A stretch of DNA of 9,732 nt, from positions 1-9,732 of the forward strand of contig SLQI01000168.1 in assembly GCA_007131535.1 (NCBI GenBank), read 5' to 3'. Positions 1 through 5,711 of the stretch are shown piece after piece. Made by a program: the position numbers and the translations under genes. Numbering within the stretch: the first letter of the stretch is position 1; each line of letters opens with the position of its first letter. The stretch comes from Balneolales bacterium. Lineage in GTDB: Bacteria; Bacteroidota; Rhodothermia; Balneolales; Natronogracilivirgulaceae. The notes under the pieces were generated by a model. That model was given only the letters and a program-made list of their open reading frames with translations. It searched no databases and was not told the origin of the DNA.

Positions 1-3
1 AAA

Positions 4-36
4 AAAGCCGTGGGACTGTTCAGGTCACACGGCTTT
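4..36 (-). terminator. Hairpin with T-tract, intrinsic terminator best read on the minus strand
   Basis: Arms AAAGCCGTG (4-12) and CACGGCTTT (28-36) pair perfectly. After one mismatch the stem continues with GAC (14-16) and GTC (24-26), leaving a 7-base loop. Read leftwards on the minus strand the stem runs straight into six T residues (complement of positions 1-6), the usual form of a Rho-independent terminator. Read rightwards only three T follow. It could be bidirectional and also end a plus-strand gene lying left of the window. Confidence 0.6.
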
Positions 37-82
37 AGGATGATGTTGGAAATGAGATCTATGTGTTGTAGATCTGTGTGTG

Positions 83-103
83 TTGGTTACTGTGGTTGGT
101 TAC
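83..103 (+). repeat. Direct repeat TTGGTTAC x2
   Basis: TTGGTTAC occurs at 83-90 and again at 96-103, a 13-base period, inside a GT-rich low-complexity segment (about 61-103). AGATCT is also duplicated just upstream (55-60 and 70-75). The function is unknown; this could be a protein binding site or simple slippage. Confidence 0.4.
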
Positions 104-116
104 AATAAGTGATAGC

Positions 117-161
117 AAGGCTAAAAGATACGGCTGATAACCGGCGGTATTTTTTAGCCTT
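117..161. repeat. 10-bp inverted repeat, arms contain AGGCTAA/TTAGCCT
   Basis: AAGGCTAAAA (117-126) is perfectly complementary to TTTTAGCCTT (152-161) across a 25-base spacer. Within the spacer ATAC (128-131) can also pair with GTAT (147-150). As RNA this is a hairpin. As DNA, the AGGCTAA/TTAGCCT arms resemble half-sites of known DtxR-type operators (TTAGGTTAGCCTAACCTAA), which is of interest because a DtxR-family gene lies about 900 bases downstream, but the arms are too far apart to form one classical operator. Confidence 0.45.
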
Positions 162-211
162 CAGATAACTCTGTGTACAGCCCGCCTTTTTTATTTATCC
201 TCTTCGATGTA

Positions 212-232
212 TACGGAGTTTTGCAATCCGTA
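212..232 (+). repeat. 6-bp stem-loop TACGGA/TCCGTA
   Basis: TACGGA (212-217) and TCCGTA (227-232) form a stem with a 9-base loop, followed on the plus strand by GTTTTC. This could be a weak terminator, but the T-tract is short and interrupted. The heptamer TTCGATG flanks it on both sides as a direct repeat. Confidence 0.3.
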
Positions 233-400
233 GTTTTCGATGAGCCTAACCATTAACCTGAATTAATTAATTTTATTTTTCAGGCGGTTCATCCCAACCT
301 ATTTAATGCAACACGATTCAGGTACGTGATCAAAAGAAGGAATTTCTGAGTGTTCCATAATAATTTTTGCTGAATTTTTTGTCTGAAAATAATATCATAT

Positions 401-418
401 TCACAGTTGATACTGTGA
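401..418. promoter_or_regulatory. Operator-like 18-bp palindrome TCACAGT-N4-ACTGTGA
   Basis: The two 7-base arms are perfectly complementary around the spacer TGAT, in a surrounding block of about 21 percent GC. Perfect 7+4+7 symmetry suits a dimeric helix-turn-helix regulator. As RNA it would be a 7-bp stem with a tetraloop, but no T-tract follows, so a terminator is less likely. The cognate protein cannot be named from sequence; the order of the arms is not that of the CRP consensus. Confidence 0.45.
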
Positions 419-937
419 CTTAATTAATAATTGTTTAATCACTCCAAATATACAAAGAATCAAAATGTTTTAAAAAAAATTAAAAGCGCTTCCACAATAA
501 TTTTTTGTACTTTTTTACAGTTTTAAGTTTAGATATTCTTGTCACTATTCCTCGTCTAAAAAACCTTCCAACGTACCGGAATAATACATCTTCCTGCACT
601 CCAGCTTTTTACGATTGGTCGTACTTATATACAGCCATGAAATCATGAATTACACCACTAATACTCCTGTATCTTAAGCCACAAATAAATCGGAACCCGG
701 TAAAGTATAGATGCAGCTGGCCAGGAGTACGCTTTAAGAGGCAGGCGCAGGATTAATTGCAGATTTGGGATTTGAATTATGAATTACGGATATTACACCC
801 TATGCCTATGAAATCCCGCAGGCTTGCAAACAGTTTCAGCGCAAGGCTGTTCAGAAAGATTAGTGTGAGTACAGTATTTCTAAGTATGGTTGTTATTCTT
901 TTGAACTCGATCCAACGAGGAATTACATGCGAGAGGC

Positions 938-991
938 CTTTGCAAACCCTCATTGCATAATCACACTTTATCAGTCGAGGGCTTTGTAAAC
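938..991 (+). promoter_or_regulatory. Imperfect dyad with repeated CTTTGYAAAC upstream of the metal repressor gene
   Basis: CTTTGCAAAC (938-947) and CTTTGTAAAC (982-991) form a direct repeat 44 bases apart. Each is itself nearly palindromic, so the region also folds as an inverted repeat: 939-951 pairs with 977-990, with one G-T wobble and a bulged C at 982, leaving a loop at 952-976 that contains a small inner stem (957-960 with 968-971). The start codon at 1035 lies 43 bases beyond. It could be a two-site operator, possibly autoregulatory, or a structured leader. No well-formed promoter boxes were identified. Confidence 0.4.
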
Positions 992-1034
992 AACTTCTTA
1001 TTTATTAATTAAATCTAAAACAGATAGATCGGAT

Positions 1035-1703
1035 ATGGCCCGACACACATTGAGCGAAGCTCAGGAAGATTATCTTAAACATATCCTGAAACTGAGCGAG
1101 TTTAATGATCAGGTCTCCACTCAGGCATTGGCCCGTGAGCTGGGGGTTAAACCGGCATCGGTTACCGGAATGCTGAAAAAACTGGCTAATGTAAACCTGG
1201 TACGATATAAACCCTATAAGGGTGTTGAACTCACGGAAGCCGGGAAAAAAATCGGTCTTGAAATTCTTCGCCATCACCGGCTGCTGGAACTTTATCTGGC
1301 CGATGTGCTGAACTACACCTGGGATGAAATTCACGAAGAAGCCGAGCGGCTGGAACATGTCATCAGTGAAAAATTTGAAGCCCGCATCGCCGAACAACTC
1401 GGACACCCTACCCACGACCCGCACGGAGACCCTATACCCAATGTAGATCTACAGTATCCGGAAGACCCTAACCTGACGCCCCTGACCGGAATAATTCCCG
1501 GTAAAAAAGTTTTGATCAAACGGGTAACTACACAGGATAGTGATGCTCTGAATTTACTCAGCAGGCTCGGGCTGCAGATTGACTCCGTCATCGAAATAGT
1601 CTCCAATGAACAGGAAGCTGTTCGAATTCATACTCCGGATGACCGCTTCCTGCTGCCCAATTCACTGGCGCGTCATCTCCTCGTTTTAGAACAAGAATCC
1701 TAA
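1035..1703 (+). CDS. DtxR/MntR-family metal-dependent transcriptional repressor, three-domain form
   Basis: A 222-residue DNA-binding regulator expected to repress metal-uptake genes when loaded with Mn(II) or Fe(II). Domains in order: winged helix-turn-helix (about 5-70), metal-binding dimerisation domain (about 72-140, ending with the family's GDPIP motif at 131-135), and a C-terminal FeoA/SH3-like domain (about 148-220). Aligned by eye with DtxR and MntR, the primary site appears as D12, E104, E107 and H108, and the ancillary site as H81, E85 and H100. D12 and E104 replace the Met and Cys of iron-sensing DtxR and match Bacillus MntR, suggesting manganese preference; K15 replaces the MntR ligand Glu11. 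The family is clear; metal and targets are inferred. The ATG leads directly into the conserved first helix and has no Shine-Dalgarno sequence. The gene is followed after 12 bases by the amidase, so they are probably co-transcribed. Confidence 0.93.
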   Translation: MARHTLSEAQEDYLKHILKLSEFNDQVSTQALARELGVKPASVTGMLKKLANVNLVRYKPYKGVELTEAGKKIGLEILRHHRLLELYLADVLNYTWDEIHEEAERLEHVISEKFEARIAEQLGHPTHDPHGDPIPNVDLQYPEDPNLTPLTGIIPGKKVLIKRVTTQDSDALNLLSRLGLQIDSVIEIVSNEQEAVRIHTPDDRFLLPNSLARHLLVLEQES

Positions 1704-1715
1704 TTACTTGATATC

Positions 1716-3386
1716 ATGCCGGGATTTATAAAACATTTGTCCTTAGTCTTGCTTGGCGCCGTCCTTGCACTGATCATTGCGGCCTTTTTAAGAACCACCG
1801 AAGATGAGTTCGACCTTACCCACTTAATGCTGGAACAGGCAGAAAATCTTTTCGGTCTCGAGTTTGACTATGCCCAACGGGATTCAATGCTGCCCAATGT
1901 CGCCACCAATCTCAATAGTTACGAAAGCCTCCGCGAGTATCCCCTGGATAATGCCGTGCCTCCGGCTATGAGTTTTTCGCCGTTGATAACCGGCTACCAA
2001 CCTGATCCCGTGGATAAACCCACAAACTGGCAGATTCCCGGCGATGCCGATTTACCGGATGATCACGATGAACTTGCCTACTACTCCATTGCTGAGCTTG
2101 CCTCACTGATCCGCCAGGGGAAAATCACTTCCGAAGAGTTGACTCGCTTTTACCTTGATCGTCTGCAAAAACATGATCCGGAGTTGAAAGCCGTCATCAC
2201 TTACACTGATGAGCGAGCGCTTGAAAAAGCCCGCAAGGCTGATGAGGCTTTGGAGCGCGGTGAGTATTACGGCCCCCTTCACGGCATTCCCTACGGGATC
2301 AAAGACCTGTTTGCCCTTGAAGGATACCCCACCACCTGGGGTGCCGCTCCGTTTAAAGATCAGGTTCGGGATGAAACCGCAACGGTAATACAGAAACTTG
2401 ATGAAGCCGGCGCCATACTCGTTGCAAAACTGACCACAGGCGCCCTGGCATGGGGAGATGTCTGGTTTGGCGGAAAAACCCGGACTCCCTGGGATACTAC
2501 TCAAGGCGCAAGCGGATCATCCGCCGGATCTGCCGCCGCAACAGCTGCCGGTCTGGTACCCTTCACCATCGGAACTGAAACCCTTGGCTCTATCGTCTCA
2601 CCGTCCACCGTCAATGGGGTAACCGGGCTGAGGCCGACTTACGGCAGAGTCAGCCGGTATGGGGCCATGGCCCTTAGCTGGAGTATGGACAAAGCCGGAC
2701 CCATTACCCGGTCGGTTGAAGATGCCGCTATCGTCTTTGAAGCTATCGAAGGCCGGGATGAAAAAGACTACACTACTGTTGATTTTCCTTTTCACTTCGA
2801 CTACCGTGCCGACCTGGAAGGGGTTCGTATCGGCTATCTCGAATCCGCTTTTGATCTGGATTACGCCAATCAAGAGCGAGACTCCCTTGTACTTGCTCAG
2901 CTGGAGGATCTCGGTGCGGAGTTGGTCCCGTTTTCACTTCCTGAAGTGCCTTTTTCCAGCCTTTCTTTTATTCTCAATGCCGAGGCTGCTGCCTCGTTTG
3001 ATGAGCTTACGCGTTCCGGCAGAGACACACTGATGGTACGCCAGCAGCGGAATGCATGGCCTAATGTTTTCCGGGCCTCCCGTTTTATTCCGGCAGTGGA
3101 GTACATCCAGGCCAACCGCGTAAGAACAGAACTCCTGCATAAACTCAATGAAACCATTGAGGATTTTGATCTATACGTTACCCCGGCATTTGCCGGCGGA
3201 AATCTGCTAACCACCAACCTCACCGGTCATCCATCGGTCGTAGTGCCGAACGGATTCAACGATGACGGGATGCCGATGAGCATAACCTTCACCGGGAAAT
3301 TGTATGATGAAGGGGAATTGATGAGTACAGTGGCTGCATGGCAGCGCAGCACGAGCTACCATACCAGACACCCCGATGGATTTTAA
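1716..3386 (+). CDS. Membrane-anchored amidase-signature family hydrolase
   Basis: A 556-residue amidase-signature enzyme, hydrolysing an unidentified amide. The Ser-cisSer-Lys triad is visible: K196 in GIPYGIKD, cis-Ser S268 in the Gly/Ser-rich GASGSSAGS, and nucleophile S292 in GTETLGSI. The S268-S292 spacing of 24 equals that in GatA. The motif TGLRPTYGRVSRYG (303-316) is also typical. Unlike GatA (about 485 residues) it has an N-terminal extension with a hydrophobic segment at about 7-25 and a positive start, read as a signal anchor or uncleaved signal, so the catalytic domain (about 120-550) probably faces the periplasm. No lipobox Cys is present. L290 stands where many homologues have Gly in the nucleophile motif. 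No gatB or gatC is nearby, so a tRNA amidotransferase role is unlikely. The ATG is 12 bases after the repressor stop. Confidence 0.9.
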   Translation: MPGFIKHLSLVLLGAVLALIIAAFLRTTEDEFDLTHLMLEQAENLFGLEFDYAQRDSMLPNVATNLNSYESLREYPLDNAVPPAMSFSPLITGYQPDPVDKPTNWQIPGDADLPDDHDELAYYSIAELASLIRQGKITSEELTRFYLDRLQKHDPELKAVITYTDERALEKARKADEALERGEYYGPLHGIPYGIKDLFALEGYPTTWGAAPFKDQVRDETATVIQKLDEAGAILVAKLTTGALAWGDVWFGGKTRTPWDTTQGASGSSAGSAAATAAGLVPFTIGTETLGSIVSPSTVNGVTGLRPTYGRVSRYGAMALSWSMDKAGPITRSVEDAAIVFEAIEGRDEKDYTTVDFPFHFDYRADLEGVRIGYLESAFDLDYANQERDSLVLAQLEDLGAELVPFSLPEVPFSSLSFILNAEAAASFDELTRSGRDTLMVRQQRNAWPNVFRASRFIPAVEYIQANRVRTELLHKLNETIEDFDLYVTPAFAGGNLLTTNLTGHPSVVVPNGFNDDGMPMSITFTGKLYDEGELMSTVAAWQRSTSYHTRHPDGF

Positions 3387-3483
3387 AATCTGATAACTCA
3401 AAGCTGCCTGCGCCCTCCGCCGGACAGCCGATCTTTCGAAATTGTAATTTTATCACACGGAACCGAAATAAATTCAGCCGGTT

Positions 3484-4248
3484 ATGTTTTTTGTGTTTGA
3501 TATTGAATCCGTACCAGATACCGATCTTCTGAGACAAGTAGTCTCTGATGCTCCGGAAGATGAAGAGAAGTTACTTGAAAAAGCCTCCGAAGAGCTTACC
3601 CGTAACAACTCGGGATTCCTGCCGCCGATGTACCATCGAATGGTTTCGTGGGTGGGCTTGTGGATCCAGAATACCGGAGAACCCCGCCAGCAGGTAGCCT
3701 GGACGGGAGAAAATGAAAAAGAAGGGCTGGAGCAGCTCATCGAATCCCTGCAAGCCTATAAGGATTTCGGTCTGATCCACCATAACGGACGCGGTTTTGA
3801 TCTGCCTTTGCTTACCTACCGGGCCATGAAATACGGCATTCAACTACCTCTGCGGCTGAACCGGCACGAAATCCGCTACCGGTACAGTAAGGAAAATATT
3901 GATCTGATCGATGAATTCAGCAACTACGGCGCGAGCTCCTGGCCAAAACTCAAGCACATCGGCGCATTGATAGGCATGCCGGTAAAACTCACCGGTGAGG
4001 GTGGCGAGGTGCATACCATGTTCAAAAACGGAGAACTCGATCGTATCGAACGCTACTGTTATGAGGATGTAGTAGCAACCTACCTGATCTGGCTGCATCT
4101 CAAATACACCATCGGGGAAATGACGACCGAACATTTCGAAAACCTCAAAGGCAGAGCGCTGCAAAAGTTATATGAGATCCAGAAAATGGACGAAGATGGT
4201 GAAAAGAAGGTAGATAATGACGGAGAAACAGAAGGCGACGAAGAGTAA
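3484..4248 (+). CDS. Predicted DEDDy 3'-5' exonuclease (PolB exonuclease-like family)
   Basis: A 254-residue protein of the RNase H fold, resembling the predicted 3'-5' exonucleases related to the proofreading domain of family B polymerases (Pfam DNA_pol_B_exo2 by motif). Exo I is FDIESVPD with D6 and E8; Exo II is HNGRGFDLPLL with N101 and D106; Exo III is YCYEDVVATY with Y191 and D195 in YxxxD spacing, making it DEDDy type. These residues should bind two metal ions to cleave 3' terminal nucleotides. No polymerase domain is attached. The last 20 residues are strongly acidic and of low complexity, a likely disordered tail. It starts 97 bases after the amidase with no ribosome binding site, so operon membership is uncertain. 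The start lies only six codons before the first catalytic Asp, normal for this family. The biological substrate is unknown. Confidence 0.85.
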   Translation: MFFVFDIESVPDTDLLRQVVSDAPEDEEKLLEKASEELTRNNSGFLPPMYHRMVSWVGLWIQNTGEPRQQVAWTGENEKEGLEQLIESLQAYKDFGLIHHNGRGFDLPLLTYRAMKYGIQLPLRLNRHEIRYRYSKENIDLIDEFSNYGASSWPKLKHIGALIGMPVKLTGEGGEVHTMFKNGELDRIERYCYEDVVATYLIWLHLKYTIGEMTTEHFENLKGRALQKLYEIQKMDEDGEKKVDNDGETEGDEE

Positions 4249-4364
4249 TACCCCTGCCATTCTGTTGATATTTTTTAACCGCGTATTCACTCGATTGAAA
4301 CACAGATTTATGTGACGGACCTGTCCGCAATGAACGAAATATAAATAGCCCACCACATATACAG

Positions 4365-4391
4365 CCGGGGACGACCTCAGTGCAACCCCGG
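4365..4391. repeat. 6-bp stem-loop in the convergent gap, CCGGGG/CCCCGG
   Basis: CCGGGG (4365-4370) pairs with CCCCGG (4386-4391) over a 15-base loop, between the 3' ends of the exonuclease and glgC genes. No T-tract follows on either strand, so it is at best a weak or Rho-assisted terminator for the convergent transcripts. A second short dyad, CGGAC-CT-GTCCG, sits at 4316-4327. The rest of the gap (4249-4435) shows nothing else apart from the heptamer repeat next to glgC. Confidence 0.35.
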
Positions 4392-4401
4392 GCGGATTGA
4401 C

Positions 4402-4429
4402 ACACTGATCACTGCTCACTGCTCACTGC
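4402..4429. repeat. Heptanucleotide tandem repeat, TCACTGC x3 plus one degenerate unit
   Basis: TCACTGC is repeated three times exactly (4409-4415, 4416-4422, 4423-4429). It is preceded in register by ACACTGA (4402-4408), which matches at five of seven positions. The array ends 6 bases before the final base of the glgC stop codon. It is a short tandem repeat in non-coding sequence. It might be a dispersed repeat family of this genome, which cannot be judged from one copy. Confidence 0.75.
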
Positions 4430-4435
4430 AAATTA

Positions 4436-5707
4436 TCAGGTGATCTGAGTATTATCCTCTATCACCGAATCTTTGGGTATGACCACAACTCCATCGACGA
4501 CCGAATAATTTTCATGGTGCTGATCCTCCAAATGGGGTCCACCCTGTATTACCACATCATTACCCACCCGGCAGTTTTTATCAATTATGGCATGTTCAAT
4601 CCGGCATCGCTCCCCGATGCCAATGGATGGTTTATCAGCCGTACCTTTTAGGGCTTCATAATCAGGATAAAAATCATTACCCATGATTATCGATTCACTT
4701 ATAACGCTTTCAGAACCAATCTGCGAACGAATCCCGACAATTGACCGCTCAATGTTGCTGGCCTCCACTATCGATCCTTCCGCAACGATGGACCGATTAA
4801 TCGTTGTACCGGAAATTTTAGATGCCGGGAGTAGTCGTGCCCGAGTGAAAATCATTTTGTTCCGGTCGTACAAATCAAACCGCGGCAGCTCGTCGGTTAG
4901 CTCGAGGTTGGCTTCATAAAAGGATTTAATCGTACCGATATCCGTCCAATATCCATCATAACTGTAGCTGATGACCTTGTAATCACTGGAGATCGCATTC
5001 GGGATAATCTCTTTACCGAAATCAGTAGCCTCGGGCTGCTTATCAAAAAGTTCATACATCGAATCCTTGTTGAACACATAGATCCCCATGGAGGCAAGGT
5101 ACTGCCGCCCTTCAGCTTTTAAATTTTCATCTACCTCCGATTCCAGACCCTCAAGCTCATCGCTGCCGGGTTTTTCAAAAAAATCAGTAATCCGGCCGTC
5201 CGGGTTGGTTTTCATAATGCCGAAGCCGGTTGCATCTTCGGCACTCACCGGAATAGTAGCAATCGAAATATCAGCTCCGCTGTCGTAATGGCGCTCAAGC
5301 ATTTCCCGAAAGTCCATCTGATAGAGCTGGTCTCCGGATAAGATTAAAATGTGATCAAACTCAATATTGATCAGGTGATGAAATGATTGGCGCACTGCAT
5401 CGGCGGTGCCCTGAAACCAGTGAGATGAACCCGGTGTTTGCTCAGCGGCAAGTATATCGATGAACCCCCTGCTGAACAGATCAAACTGATAGGTGTTTTT
5501 GATATGTCGGTTCAGAGAAGCCGAATTGTATTGGGTTAATACAAAAATTTGACGAATATCGGCATGCAGGCAATTGGAAATGGGAATATCCACCAGCCGG
5601 TACTTTCCTCCCACCGGTACCGCCGGCTTGGAACGTTGGCGGGTCAGTGGTTCCAGACGAGTACCTCTTCCCCCACCGAGAATAATAGCTAACGTATTAT
5701 CAATCAT
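4436..5707 (-). CDS. glgC: Glucose-1-phosphate adenylyltransferase (ADP-glucose pyrophosphorylase)
   Basis: Makes ADP-glucose and pyrophosphate from ATP and glucose 1-phosphate, the regulated first step of glycogen synthesis, in the cytoplasm. The 423 residues have an N-terminal nucleotidyltransferase domain (about 5-270) and a C-terminal left-handed beta-helix of hexapeptide repeats (about 290-420). Visible motifs: GGGRGTRL (11-18), SKPAVP (26-31), WFQGTADAVRQ (97-107), SGDQLYQMD with catalytic D126, FEKP with sugar-phosphate-binding K179 (E. coli K195), and DGYWTDIGT (251-259). The sequence is closer in style to cyanobacterial and plant enzymes than to E. coli GlgC. It keeps lysines at the two positions that bind 3-phosphoglycerate there: K377 in IIDKNCRVG and K412 in VVIPKDSVI. 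It is the second gene after glgA, 4 bases downstream, with no Shine-Dalgarno sequence, so coupled translation is likely. Confidence 0.96.
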   Translation of the reverse strand: MIDNTLAIILGGGRGTRLEPLTRQRSKPAVPVGGKYRLVDIPISNCLHADIRQIFVLTQYNSASLNRHIKNTYQFDLFSRGFIDILAAEQTPGSSHWFQGTADAVRQSFHHLINIEFDHILILSGDQLYQMDFREMLERHYDSGADISIATIPVSAEDATGFGIMKTNPDGRITDFFEKPGSDELEGLESEVDENLKAEGRQYLASMGIYVFNKDSMYELFDKQPEATDFGKEIIPNAISSDYKVISYSYDGYWTDIGTIKSFYEANLELTDELPRFDLYDRNKMIFTRARLLPASKISGTTINRSIVAEGSIVEASNIERSIVGIRSQIGSESVISESIIMGNDFYPDYEALKGTADKPSIGIGERCRIEHAIIDKNCRVGNDVVIQGGPHLEDQHHENYSVVDGVVVIPKDSVIEDNTQIT

Positions 5708-5711
5708 ATCA

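Larger units (their letters stand above)
37..937. other. AT-rich stretch without a convincing gene
   Basis: No reading frame here looks like a real protein. The longest, 757-960 on the plus strand (67 codons), has no ribosome binding site, no recognisable domain and an unremarkable composition. The centre is very AT-rich: I count 38 G or C in positions 361-540, with a run of eight A near 472-479 and several T tracts. The stretch holds a cluster of short dyads: 117-161, 212-232, 401-418, TACGA-N4-TCGTA at 610-623 and CATGA-N2-TCATG at 636-647, plus the 8-bp palindrome AAGCGCTT at 484-491. I see no tRNA, rRNA, CRISPR or transposase remnant. It may be a long regulatory region, a decayed gene, or carry an unannotated small RNA. 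Confidence 0.6.

Noticed and set aside
285..300. GGTTC-containing segment as a tRNA T-arm
   Set aside because: The loop does not match the conserved GTTCRAAYC pattern and no acceptor, D or anticodon arms can be folded around it.
757..960. 67-codon reading frame on the plus strand
   Set aside because: No ribosome binding site, no recognisable domain, atypical composition, and it overlaps the dyad upstream of the repressor gene.
1..1034. Replication origin in the AT-rich stretch
   Set aside because: No cluster of DnaA boxes (TTATNCACA) on either strand and no origin-linked genes in the window.
1716..3386. GatA subunit of tRNA amidotransferase
   Set aside because: An N-terminal membrane segment, an extra N-terminal region and the absence of gatB or gatC argue for a general extracytoplasmic amidase.
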